Of a stretch of 64,000 nt of DNA, positions 1-7,746 are shown piece by piece. The translations under genes and the position numbers were made by a program. Where the stretch lies: assembly GCF_042852765.1 (NCBI RefSeq), contig NZ_AP031414.1. One strand, written 5' to 3'. The stretch's first letter is position 1. Every line of letters starts with the position of its first letter. Origin of the DNA: Schaedlerella glycyrrhizinilytica_A (GTDB lineage Bacteria > Bacillota > Clostridia > Lachnospirales > Lachnospiraceae). The notes below the pieces were generated by a model that saw nothing but the letters and a program-made list of their open reading frames with translations, was not told the DNA's origin and made no database searches.

Positions 1-126
1 GTATGTCACACATTTATAACCAACCGCATATTCTCCCGGCTTGAAATCTTCAATAAAATCAATCAGAAGAAACGGATGGCGATGGGGAATGATTTCCTGA
101 ATCTGTTTGATATTCAATCCATTCAT
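1..126 (-). CDS. fabZ: 3-hydroxyacyl-ACP dehydratase FabZ, 5' part only
   Basis: The first 42 codons of a dehydratase that removes water from beta-hydroxyacyl-ACP in type II fatty-acid synthesis; the rest runs off the left edge. The visible N-terminus reads MNGLNIKQIQEIIPHRHPFL, and the PHRHPFLLID stretch is the FabZ signature. The start is the ATG at 126-124, with an AAAGGAG ribosome site just upstream. It lies 12 bp after the accB stop and is the last visible gene of the fab operon. The catalytic His and Glu lie partly outside the window, so activity cannot be judged. Confidence 0.9.
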   Translation of the reverse strand, partial: MNGLNIKQIQEIIPHRHPFLLIDFIEDFKPGEYAVGYKCVTY

Positions 127-138
127 AGCACTGCTCCT

Positions 139-567
139 TTACCGGATGCCGAACAACGGCTGTCCGTATTCCACATTTTCTCCGTTTTTGACATAGATGT
201 TTGTGATGAAACCGTCTTGATCGCACTCGATCTCATTCATCAGTTTCATTGCCTCTACGATTGCAAGCGTCTGCCCCTTTTTCACGGCATCCCCTGCCTG
301 TACATAGGGAGACGCTCCCTCTTCCGGCGCCGCGTAAAAGGTTCCGACAAGCGGAGATCTCACCACATGTTCTTCTGTGTCCGGTTTCGGATCGTTTTCT
401 GAAATCTCGGATGTCTCCACCGTTATTTTCCCGGCGTCCGCCGCCTTGCCCGAAGAAGAAATCCCTTTCTTCATCGCGATCTTTATCCCGCTCTCTTCAT
501 ATTGAAATTCCTGAAGCTTCGATGAGGATACGGCATGGATCAACTGTTTCAATTCTTCTGTTTCCAT
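139..567 (-). CDS. accB: Biotin carboxyl carrier protein of acetyl-CoA carboxylase
   Basis: A 142-residue carrier whose biotin shuttles CO2 between biotin carboxylase and carboxyltransferase to make malonyl-CoA. Residues 1-35 form the usual N-terminal helix-rich part, and 36-68 are a flexible Ser/Ala/Glu/Asp linker. Residues 69-142 are the biotinyl domain, with the EAMKLM motif placing the biotinylated lysine at about residue 108. It sits between fabF and fabZ. The other subunit genes (accC, accD, accA) are not in the window and probably lie past the left edge. Length and motif are normal for the family. Confidence 0.96.
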   Translation of the reverse strand: METEELKQLIHAVSSSKLQEFQYEESGIKIAMKKGISSSGKAADAGKITVETSEISENDPKPDTEEHVVRSPLVGTFYAAPEEGASPYVQAGDAVKKGQTLAIVEAMKLMNEIECDQDGFITNIYVKNGENVEYGQPLFGIR

Positions 568-579
568 CTCGTCAATCTC

Positions 580-1818
580 CTATCTCTCATATTTTTTTAC
601 AAGAAGCGAGGCGTTATGTCCGCCAAATCCAAGCGAATTACTGAGTGCACAGGTTACGGATCTTTCCACCGGCGCTCCCACGGCATAATCCAGATCACAG
701 GCAGGATCCAAAACATTCGTTCCCATTGTCTGATGTATAAATCCCTCTCGGATCGTTTTCACACATACGATCAATTCCACCGCGCCGGCGGCGCCAAGCA
801 GATGTCCGATCATAGACTTGGTTGAATTCACGATCAGATCATCGGCATGTGTTCCGAATACATTTCGGATCGCACGGGTCTCAAACAAATCATTGTGATG
901 CGTACTCGTACCATGTGCGTTGATGTAACCGATGTCTCGTTTGGAAAGTCCGCTTTCCCGGACTGCCAGCTCCATTGCTTTTGCCGCACCGCTTCCGTCT
1001 TCAGCGGGGGACGTGATATGCCATGCATCACAGGTGGCACCGTAACCTGCCAGTTCCGCATAAATGTGTGCGCCTCGCTTTTTTGCATGTTCCAATTCTT
1101 CCAGTACAACGATCCCCGCGCCCTCTCCGATCACAAATCCGTTTCGATCCCGGTCGAACGGGATCGAAGCCCGTGCAGGATCTGTACTCGTTGTCAGTGC
1201 CGTCAGATTTGTGAATCCGGCAACCGCGGTCGGGCAGATCGCGCTTTCACTGCCGCCGGCAAGCATCACCTCCGCATCCCCATGCTGAATGGCACGCAGA
1301 GCATCTCCGATAGAATGTGTGCCGGATGCACATGCGGTCGTGACACTGGTACATTTTCCTTTCAGTCCAAGCTGGATCGCAACGTTTCCCGCCGCCATAT
1401 TGGAAATCATCAACGGAACCGTCAGCGGATTGACTCTCGCCGGTCCGCGCTCCAGTATTTTCCCATATTCCCTTTCTGCCGTCTGCAGACTTCCGATCCC
1501 CGAACCGACGATCGTCCCCACGCGGTACGGGTCTTCCTCTTCCATATGCAGTCCCGCATCTTCAAATGCTTCTTTTGCGGCGGCAACTGCATATTGTGAA
1601 AACAATTCCATCCGTTTTGCAGATTTAAAATCCATCCGTTCCCTGGCGTCAAATCCTTTTACTTCTGCCGCCAGCTTTACTTGATACGCTTCCGTATCAA
1701 ATTTGCTGATCTCTCCGATCCCGACGGTTCCGTTTCGGATTCCGTCCCAGAACTCCGGTACCGTATTTCCGATCGGGGTCACCGCCCCCATCCCTGTGAT
1801 CACCACTCTTCGTTTCAT
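580..1818 (-). CDS. fabF: 3-oxoacyl-ACP synthase II (KAS II)
   Basis: Condenses malonyl-ACP with the growing acyl-ACP chain. The 412-residue product has the thiolase fold with the full Cys-His-His set: Cys163 in TACASG, His302 in NAHGTSTHHND and His339 in KSMIGHLLGA. An upstream in-frame start would add 13 residues. The ATG at 1818 is preferred because MKRRVVITGMG is the normal N-terminus and a GGAGG site lies 6 bp upstream. It begins 13 bp after fabG ends and is followed by accB, so it is cotranscribed in the fab operon. Confidence 0.96.
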   Translation of the reverse strand: MKRRVVITGMGAVTPIGNTVPEFWDGIRNGTVGIGEISKFDTEAYQVKLAAEVKGFDARERMDFKSAKRMELFSQYAVAAAKEAFEDAGLHMEEEDPYRVGTIVGSGIGSLQTAEREYGKILERGPARVNPLTVPLMISNMAAGNVAIQLGLKGKCTSVTTACASGTHSIGDALRAIQHGDAEVMLAGGSESAICPTAVAGFTNLTALTTSTDPARASIPFDRDRNGFVIGEGAGIVVLEELEHAKKRGAHIYAELAGYGATCDAWHITSPAEDGSGAAKAMELAVRESGLSKRDIGYINAHGTSTHHNDLFETRAIRNVFGTHADDLIVNSTKSMIGHLLGAAGAVELIVCVKTIREGFIHQTMGTNVLDPACDLDYAVGAPVERSVTCALSNSLGFGGHNASLLVKKYER

Positions 1819-1831
1819 ATATCCTCCTCTG

Positions 1832-2575
1832 CTACATCGCCATTCCGCCGTCCACATGCAAAACCTGCCCGGTAATATATCCGGCTTCTTCCGACGCTAA
1901 AAATACCACTGCATGAGCGACATCTTCGGCTTTTCCAAAACTCCCGGCAGGGATTTGCAAAAGTGTCTGTTCTCTGATTTTTTCCGGAAGCCGGGCCGTC
2001 ATATCGGTTTCAATAAATCCCGGCGCAACCGCATTGACCGTGATCTTCCGTGATGCCAGCTCTTTTGCTGCCGCTTTAGTCAATCCGATCACACCGGCTT
2101 TCGATGCCGCATAATTGGTCTGCCCTGCATTTCCGGCAACACCGACAATGGAGGAAAGATTAATGATCCTGCCGCTGCGTTGTTTCATCATCTGTCTTGC
2201 GGCAAAACGCATACAATGAAATGTTCCTTTCAAGTTTGTATCGATCACAGAATCGAACGCTTCCTCCGACATCCGCATCAGCAGTCCGTCTCTTGTAATT
2301 CCCGCATTATTTACCAGAATATCCAGTCCGGAATGTTCTGCAAAAATATCCCGGAACATCGTTTCGCATGCAGAATAATCCGCTACATCGCATTGATAGA
2401 GCTGCGCGTTTTTTCCTAGTCTTTCAATTTCCGCTTTCACTTCCCTGGCTCTGTCAACGGATCCATTATAATTGAGCAGTACGTCCGCCCCCTTTTTCGC
2501 CAATTCCAAAGCGATCGCGCGCCCGATCCCACGGGACGCGCCGGTCACAAGCGCCGTCTTTCTCTCTAAATTCAT
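1832..2575 (-). CDS. fabG: 3-oxoacyl-ACP reductase
   Basis: NADPH-dependent reduction of beta-ketoacyl-ACP. The 247-residue short-chain dehydrogenase has TGASRGIG at 11-18, NNAG at 89-92 and the catalytic Ser142, Tyr155 and Lys159 (YAASK). The start at 2575 forms an ATGA overlap with the end of fabD, which indicates translational coupling, and has GGAGG upstream. The longer reading frame of 259 residues adds only fabD-overlapping sequence. Nothing in it is unusual. Confidence 0.96.
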   Translation of the reverse strand: MNLERKTALVTGASRGIGRAIALELAKKGADVLLNYNGSVDRAREVKAEIERLGKNAQLYQCDVADYSACETMFRDIFAEHSGLDILVNNAGITRDGLLMRMSEEAFDSVIDTNLKGTFHCMRFAARQMMKQRSGRIINLSSIVGVAGNAGQTNYAASKAGVIGLTKAAAKELASRKITVNAVAPGFIETDMTARLPEKIREQTLLQIPAGSFGKAEDVAHAVVFLASEEAGYITGQVLHVDGGMAM

Positions 2576-3492
2576 GCCGGTCCCTCCAAACTTTTTTCCA
2601 GTGCTTCCCACGTATTTACAGAACAGACTTTCACGTTTCTGTCAATTTTTTTCAAAAAGCCCCGCAATGTATTTCCGGGACCGATCTCGATAAACGTATC
2701 TACCCCCTCCGCGATCATCCGTTCCATACTTTGCTGCCAGCGGACCGGTGATGCGACTTGCCGTACAAGAAGTTCCTGTATTTTTTCGGTTTCCAGAACA
2801 GGAGCTGCCGTTACATTTGTGATGTACGGGATCCGCAGCTCTTTCCACGAAATCTCTCTCAAAGTTTCTTCGAGCCGATTTCCCGCCTCCCGCAAAAACG
2901 GAGAATGAAAAGGTCCGCTTACTTTCAGCGGCAAAACTCTTTTTGCACCGTGGGAAATCAACGCTTCCCCCGCCTGCAAAACCGCGTCTTTTTTTCCGGT
3001 GATCACGATCTGCCCCGGGCAGTTATAATTTGCAACGAAAACATCTTCCCGCTCGTTCAGCACATGTTCCACCTGATCGGCAGACAAGCCCAGCACGGCA
3101 GCCATCGCCCCCTCGCCACCCGGAACTGCCTGTTCCATCAGGATTCCTCGTTTCCGCACCGCATACACCGCTTCCCGGTCATACATACCGCCGGAAATGG
3201 CGATCGCACAGTATTCTCCCAAACTCAATCCGGCTGTCACATCCGCTTTCATTCCTTTGGCTTCCGCGCTCCTCGCCATTGCCAGACAGGTGGTCACAAG
3301 TGCAGCCTGCGTATATTCCGTCTGATTTAGTTTTTCATTTTCCGTAAAACACAGCTTTTTCATGTCCATCTGGAGCACTTCGGACGCCATGTCGAAAATC
3401 TCTCTCGCAACGGCGCTGTGTTCATAAAAATCTTTCCCCATCCCGGCTTTTTGTACGCCTTGTCCCGGAAACAAGAATGCGGTCTTACTCAT
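2572..3492 (-). CDS. fabD: Malonyl-CoA:ACP transacylase
   Basis: Moves malonate from CoA to ACP. The 306-residue protein opens with the typical FLFPGQGVQ motif. It carries the nucleophile Ser90 in GLSLGEY and the catalytic His196 in GPFHSPF. Its start overlaps the end of fabK by 8 bp (ATGAGTAA arrangement) and its stop overlaps fabG, so the three genes are coupled. Confidence 0.96.
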   Translation of the reverse strand: MSKTAFLFPGQGVQKAGMGKDFYEHSAVAREIFDMASEVLQMDMKKLCFTENEKLNQTEYTQAALVTTCLAMARSAEAKGMKADVTAGLSLGEYCAIAISGGMYDREAVYAVRKRGILMEQAVPGGEGAMAAVLGLSADQVEHVLNEREDVFVANYNCPGQIVITGKKDAVLQAGEALISHGAKRVLPLKVSGPFHSPFLREAGNRLEETLREISWKELRIPYITNVTAAPVLETEKIQELLVRQVASPVRWQQSMERMIAEGVDTFIEIGPGNTLRGFLKKIDRNVKVCSVNTWEALEKSLEGPA

Positions 3493-4435
3493 CCCACACG
3501 ACTCCTTTCTGTACCGCCTTGATCCGTTGTTCCGTTTCTGAAATGATTGTTCCTATCAGTTCTTCACAGCTTTTTATTTCATGGATCATTCCTGCGATCT
3601 GCCCGGCCATCACACTTCCGTCGGTTACATTTCCATCCACAACCGCTTTTCGCAGTCCGCCAAGTGTCAGGCGTTCCAGCTCTTCAAACGAAGCTCCGTC
3701 TTTTTCCAGCCGCAGATATTCTTTGGTCATCGGATTGCGAAGCGTCCGCACCGGATGTCCCGTGGAACGTCCGGTCACGCGGGAATCAATATCTTTCGCA
3801 CGCACGATACATGCTTTGTACCGTTCATGGACTGCCGCCTCTTTCGTTGCGATAAACGCAGTTCCCATCTGTACTCCCTCTGCTCCGAGCATCAATGCCG
3901 CCGCCATAGTACGTCCGTCGGCAATACCTCCGGCAGCGATCACCGGGATCGTCACTGCATCCACGATCTGCGGGACAAGAACCATCGTCGTATTCTCTCC
4001 GATATGCCCCCCTGCTTCCGTGCCCTCCGCGACGACGGCATCTGCGCCAACCCGTTCCATACGTTTTGCCATTGCCACCGATGCGATCACCGGGATCACT
4101 TTGATCCCCGCGGCTTTCCATTGTTTCATATATTTTTCCGGGCTGCCGGCTCCGGTCGTCACAACCGGAACCCGCTCTTCCGCAAGGATCTTTGCGATCA
4201 AATCGGCTTCCGGATTCATCAGCATCAGATTCACTCCAAATGGACGGTCTGTCCGCTTTTTTACTTCCCGGATCTGCGCCCGTACCCATTCGCCGGATGC
4301 GCCGCCGGCTCCGATCATCCCAAGACCTCCCGCCTCGGAAACAGCAGCGGCAAGATGATAATCTGCCACCCACGCCATACCTCCCTGAATGACCGGACAG
4401 CGGATACCCAGAAGGTTCGTCACTCTCGTTTTCAT
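3485..4435 (-). CDS. fabK: FMN-dependent enoyl-ACP reductase II
   Basis: Final reduction step of fatty-acid elongation, carried out by the flavoprotein FabK rather than FabI. The 316-residue TIM-barrel is of the 2-nitropropane dioxygenase / IMP dehydrogenase-like type, with PVIQGGMAWV at 14-23, a Gly-rich GLGMIGAGG loop and the AGGIADGRT phosphate-binding segment. Its position between acpP and fabD is the standard fabK place in Firmicutes. The start overlaps the acpP stop (ATGA). FabK enzymes are known to be insensitive to triclosan, which would apply here if no fabI exists elsewhere. Confidence 0.95.
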   Translation of the reverse strand: MKTRVTNLLGIRCPVIQGGMAWVADYHLAAAVSEAGGLGMIGAGGASGEWVRAQIREVKKRTDRPFGVNLMLMNPEADLIAKILAEERVPVVTTGAGSPEKYMKQWKAAGIKVIPVIASVAMAKRMERVGADAVVAEGTEAGGHIGENTTMVLVPQIVDAVTIPVIAAGGIADGRTMAAALMLGAEGVQMGTAFIATKEAAVHERYKACIVRAKDIDSRVTGRSTGHPVRTLRNPMTKEYLRLEKDGASFEELERLTLGGLRKAVVDGNVTDGSVMAGQIAGMIHEIKSCEELIGTIISETEQRIKAVQKGVVWDE

Positions 4436-4656
4436 TTTGCGGCCTCCAGATATTCCACAACTGCGCCGATCGTCGTCAGTTTCTCCAGATCTTCACTCGG
4501 GATTTCCTGTCCGAATTCTTCTTCAAACATCATTACCATCTCAAACAGATCCAGCGAATCCGCTCCCAGATCCTCCTTGAAAGAAGTCTCCGCCGTTAAT
4601 GTCTCTGTTTCCACTCCAAGTGCTTCCGCTGTAATTTCTTTTACTTTCTCTAACAT
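4432..4656 (-). CDS. acpP: Acyl carrier protein
   Basis: A 74-residue acidic four-helix carrier for acyl chains. The phosphopantetheine attachment serine is Ser34 in GADSLD. The sequence is otherwise typical, with a strongly acidic helix II (FEMVMMFEEEFG). It follows fabH by about 60 bp, the largest gap in the operon, and overlaps fabK by 4 bp. Confidence 0.97.
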   Translation of the reverse strand: MLEKVKEITAEALGVETETLTAETSFKEDLGADSLDLFEMVMMFEEEFGQEIPSEDLEKLTTIGAVVEYLEAAK

Positions 4657-4714
4657 TTCATGATCTCCTTTACATTTCGCTTTGTTTATTTTCTATGTAA
4701 TCCATAATAGGGAA

Positions 4715-5638
4715 TTACCATTCCGTCAAACTTGCTCCCCACGATAATCCTGCGCCGAATCCGGCAAGAACCAGTTTTTTACCGGATTTCAACATTCCGT
4801 TCTGTTTCATCTCATGGAGTAGGATCGGTATACTCGCCGAAGACGTGTTCCCGTATTCTTCTAAATTCATTGGAAATCGCTCCGGCGGTACGTTCAGACG
4901 TTTTGCCACCGCTTCCACGATCCTCCGGTTCGCCTGATGCAGAACAAAATAATCAATGTCCTCCGCCAAAAGCTGTTCCCTCTCAAGCAGCTCCCGGATA
5001 CACTCCGGAACACTCTTCACCGCAAATCGAAATACTTCCTGACCGTCCATCCGGATTTTTCCGTCTGTCCTGCATGTCAGCGCTTCCCCCTTTCTTCCGT
5101 CGGAATGTGCCGTCATGTTGTATCTCCCATTTTCCGTTTCTGTCAGCACGACAGCTCCCGCTCCGTCCCCGAATAAAATACAGGTGTTTCGATCGGTCCA
5201 GTCCACCAATTGGGAGAGCCGCTCCGTTCCGATCACAAGAACCGTTTTGTACATACCGCTGCGGATATATGCCTGCGCAGTATTGTATGCATACAAAAAT
5301 CCGGCGCAGGCTGCATTCAGGTCGAAACAAACTGCATGAACAGCTCCAAGTTGTTTCTGGACTTCGCACGCCGTGCAGGGAAGAACCCTTTCCGGGGAAA
5401 TCGTCGATACCAGGATTAGTTCCACCGCTTCCGGATCAATCTCTCCGTCTGCAAGCGCCTGCCTGGCAGCTTCCACCGCCATCGTAACGGCAGTATCCTC
5501 CACCGCAATATGCCGCCGCGCAATTCCTGTCCTCTCACGGATCCATGTATCACTCGTATCCACCACATTTTCCAAGTCTTCATTGCTCACAAAAACAGGG
5601 GGAGCATACGCTCCCGTCCCGCATATTCTTCCAACCAT
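4715..5638 (-). CDS. fabH: 3-oxoacyl-ACP synthase III (KAS III)
   Basis: Starts fatty-acid synthesis by condensing an acyl-CoA primer with malonyl-ACP. The 307-residue protein is slightly short for the family but has the full triad: Cys111 in AACAG, His234 in LHQANRRI and Asn264 in YGNTSSAS. It is the first gene of the operon, 60 bp upstream of acpP, with an AGGAGAG ribosome site before the ATG at 5638. Its promoter region carries two FabT-type palindromes (5700-5732), so the whole operon is probably repressed by a lipid-sensing MarR-family regulator. Confidence 0.96.
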   Translation of the reverse strand: MVGRICGTGAYAPPVFVSNEDLENVVDTSDTWIRERTGIARRHIAVEDTAVTMAVEAARQALADGEIDPEAVELILVSTISPERVLPCTACEVQKQLGAVHAVCFDLNAACAGFLYAYNTAQAYIRSGMYKTVLVIGTERLSQLVDWTDRNTCILFGDGAGAVVLTETENGRYNMTAHSDGRKGEALTCRTDGKIRMDGQEVFRFAVKSVPECIRELLEREQLLAEDIDYFVLHQANRRIVEAVAKRLNVPPERFPMNLEEYGNTSSASIPILLHEMKQNGMLKSGKKLVLAGFGAGLSWGASLTEW

Positions 5639-5699
5639 AACCTCTCCTTATCTTCGCATTTGATCATGATTCCGTGTATATTTTCTCTTTCCACACTCT

Positions 5700-5732
5700 T
5701 TTGAATCTCAAATACTTTGATGTTCAAAGTAT
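5700..5732 (-). promoter_or_regulatory. Tandem FabT-type operators of the fab operon
   Basis: Two side-by-side palindromes of the form TTTGA-N3-TCAAA. The first is TTTGAATCTCAAA at 5700-5712. The second is TACTTTGATGTTCAAAGTA at 5713-5731, extendable by one more A-T pair. Their centres are 16 bp apart, and the second overlaps the -10 box. This matches the known FabT (MarR family) box of Gram-positive fab operons. No fabT gene lies in the window, so the repressor itself is inferred. Confidence 0.75.
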
Positions 5733-5755
5733 ACTATAAAAAAATTTTTTGTCAA
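5728..5755 (-). promoter_or_regulatory. Promoter of the fab operon
   Basis: A consensus -35 TTGACA (5755-5750), a 16-bp AT-rich spacer and -10 TATACT (5733-5728), reading towards fabH about 90 bp downstream. The -10 box lies inside the second FabT-type palindrome, so repressor binding would block RNA polymerase. Confidence 0.75.
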
Positions 5756-5851
5756 CTGTTTTTTCAAAAAATCATATGAAATAATGCATTAAAAAATGGG
5801 ACCGCCGATTCCCGACTGCCCCGTTTCACACTCTTTTTTCACAAAAATCCC

Positions 5852-6202
5852 TCAGGAAAGTTCTGCGATCCCGATATTTTTTCCGTCTCGCCAGATTCTC
5901 TCCAGATCATAAAACAAGCGATTTTCCTTATCAAATACATGCACGATCACATCGCCGAAATCCAGAAGCACCCAGTTTCCGCTTCCGTATCCTTCCCGCT
6001 GTTTCAGAGAATATCCTGCTTTATGCATCTCCTCTTCTACATTGTCTACCATCGCCTGTACCTGACTTTCACTGGAACCATTTGCAATAATAAAATAATC
6101 TGCCAGTACCGAGATTCCCGCAATATCAATGATGCGGATGTCTTCTCCCTTTTTCTCATCTAATGCATGATATGCGATTTTTGCCATTTCTTTCGCCTGC
6201 AC
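5852..6202 (-). CDS. rsfS: Ribosomal silencing factor RsfS
   Basis: Binds ribosomal protein L14 and blocks subunit joining when nutrients run low. The core matches the RsfS/Iojap family: MAKIAYHALDEKKGEDI, then DIAGISVLADYFIIANGSS, then GNWVLLDFGDVIVHVF. Two starts are possible. The GTG at 6202 has GGAGG 8 bp upstream and gives 116 residues, the usual family size. The ATG at 6244, one base after the yqeK stop, adds 14 residues but has no clear ribosome site. I prefer 6202. It is the last gene of the obg-yhbY-nadD-yqeK-rsfS cluster. Confidence 0.9.
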   Translation of the reverse strand: MQAKEMAKIAYHALDEKKGEDIRIIDIAGISVLADYFIIANGSSESQVQAMVDNVEEEMHKAGYSLKQREGYGSGNWVLLDFGDVIVHVFDKENRLFYDLERIWRDGKNIGIAELS

Positions 6203-6245
6203 TGTTTCCACCTCCACGTTGTATGCCGTCTCAGACTGCGGCATC

Positions 6246-6818
6246 TTATTTTTTCTGTTCGCTGTAATATAAAAACGTTTCTCTTGTCATCGGGTCTATT
6301 GATCGCCCGCTTTTTTCCAGATAAGAAAGCGTCTGCTTCGAGCAAAGGCAGACCGCACGATCAATGTTCGTAAATGCCAAACTGCGTACATCGGAAAGTC
6401 CGGGAATCATCTTACGCCCCGGTTCGATGTAGTCAGCCAGAAAGACGATTTTTTCCAGCATCGTCATATCCGGACGCCCTGTCGTGTGATACAGGATCGC
6501 GTTCAGGATCTCACCGTCACAGACCTTATAAGTCTCTTTCGCAAGATATGCGCCCAGTTTCGCATGGATCAGCGCGGGCATCTCCACTTCGGATTCCTTA
6601 AGCGAAAGCCCATACTTTTTGCAGAGACGGATCTGTTCTCCGGCAGGTGCAAATTTCCCACAGTCATGCAGAAGCCCTGCCGTCATCGCTTTCTCTATAT
6701 CCTCGCCATATCGCATCGCCATGGATGCCGCCGTATACATCACGCCGATCGTATGGATATAACGTTCTTTTTTCAGTTGTTTTTTCAATTCGCACCGGAT
6801 TTTTTCTAAATCTGCCAT
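6246..6818 (-). CDS. yqeK: HD-domain hydrolase YqeK (Ap4A hydrolase)
   Basis: A 190-residue HD-superfamily metal phosphohydrolase. YqeK proteins split diadenosine tetraphosphate symmetrically to two ADP. Metal ligands are visible as the early His in ERYIHTIGV, the HD pair in LLHDCGK and a later Asp in IVFLADYIEPGR. It sits directly after nadD (2 bp) and before rsfS, the normal arrangement in Firmicutes. Confidence 0.93.
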   Translation of the reverse strand: MADLEKIRCELKKQLKKERYIHTIGVMYTAASMAMRYGEDIEKAMTAGLLHDCGKFAPAGEQIRLCKKYGLSLKESEVEMPALIHAKLGAYLAKETYKVCDGEILNAILYHTTGRPDMTMLEKIVFLADYIEPGRKMIPGLSDVRSLAFTNIDRAVCLCSKQTLSYLEKSGRSIDPMTRETFLYYSEQKK

Positions 6819-6820
6819 CT

Positions 6821-7432
6821 CTATTCTCCTTTACGATAAAGCGCGTGCTCCTGCATATATTCCTCCACGGCATGGGGAACCATATATGCCACACTTTTTC
6901 CCTGTGCCGCACGTTCCCGCAATGTTGTGGACGAGATTTCCAGAAGCGGCGCACGCAGAAGAGAGATCTTTGCGCCATATGTGTCTTCCAAATACGAGAT
7001 CTGCCGCATCATGTCTTCCACATCTTTATCGTCCCGCATTGCCGCAAGGATCGTGCATGTCGGAAAAATTTCCCGAAAATATTTCCATTCTTCAATCGCA
7101 AAAAGCGAGTCTGCTCCCAGAATAAAATAAAATGTATCCTCCGGATAAAGCGCGCATAATTCCCGCATCGTCTTGTATGTGTAGGAATGCTCTTTTTCCT
7201 TTGCTTCATGCAGGCAAAGCCGGAAATACGGCACATCACTGATCGCACGGCGCACCATCTCGATCCGGTGTCCAAGCGCCTCTTCCCCCTCTTTTGTCTG
7301 CTTATGCGGCGGATTTCCGTTGGGCAGAAACCAGATCTCATCCAATCCGAAATCTTCATATGCAAACATGCCAAGCAGAAGATGTCCGATATGGATCGGA
7401 TCAAATGTTCCGCCCATGATCCCGATCTTCAT
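6821..7432 (-). CDS. nadD: Nicotinate-nucleotide adenylyltransferase
   Basis: Adenylates nicotinate mononucleotide to deamido-NAD, the penultimate step of NAD synthesis. The 203-residue protein begins MKIGIMGGTFDPIHIGH, with the nucleotidyltransferase GxFDPxHxGH signature at 7-17, and carries ISSTTLRER near residue 165. The family NADPHK position reads NGNPPHK here, a common variant. It lies in the yhbY-nadD-yqeK-rsfS cluster and ends just before yqeK. Confidence 0.95.
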   Translation of the reverse strand: MKIGIMGGTFDPIHIGHLLLGMFAYEDFGLDEIWFLPNGNPPHKQTKEGEEALGHRIEMVRRAISDVPYFRLCLHEAKEKEHSYTYKTMRELCALYPEDTFYFILGADSLFAIEEWKYFREIFPTCTILAAMRDDKDVEDMMRQISYLEDTYGAKISLLRAPLLEISSTTLRERAAQGKSVAYMVPHAVEEYMQEHALYRKGE

Positions 7433-7440
7433 ATCCTCAC

Positions 7441-7731
7441 CTACGGTAATACGATTTTTTTCTTATTATCTTTTCCCTCTTTGTACAGAACGATCTTCTT
7501 TCCGATCACCTGAACAACCTGGGAACGGGTGCGCTCTGCCACAAGCTGCGCCAGCTCGGACGGATCGTCTGCACAGTTTTTCAGCACGCTGATCTTGATC
7601 AGCTCCCGCGCTTCCAATGCCTCGGCGATCGCCTGGGTCAATCCCGGCGTCATGCTGGATTTTCCGATCTGAAAGATCGGATCCATCGTCATTGCCAGAC
7701 TCTTTAAATATGCTCTCTGTTTCGTTGTCAT
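7441..7731 (-). CDS. yhbY: Ribosome-assembly RNA-binding protein YhbY
   Basis: A 96-residue CRS1-YhbY (CRM) domain protein that associates with pre-50S particles. The family motif is seen as MTTKQRAYLKSLA at the N-terminus, then IFQIGKSSMTPG, where the Gly-Lys loop resembles GxxG RNA-binding loops. The tail is basic. It is separated from obg by 15 bp and from nadD by 8 bp, in one transcription unit. Confidence 0.93.
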   Translation of the reverse strand: MTTKQRAYLKSLAMTMDPIFQIGKSSMTPGLTQAIAEALEARELIKISVLKNCADDPSELAQLVAERTRSQVVQVIGKKIVLYKEGKDNKKKIVLP

Positions 7732-7746
7732 CTCGTGTTCTCCTGT

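Noticed and set aside
3477..4663. Plus-strand frames opposite fabK and acpP
   Set aside because: Shadows of fully conserved fab genes, low-complexity Ser/Arg/His content.
5795..5835. Terminator after rsfS
   Set aside because: Only a 4-bp GGGA / TCCC stem before the T-run on the minus strand; too weak to call, although a transcript end here would make sense.
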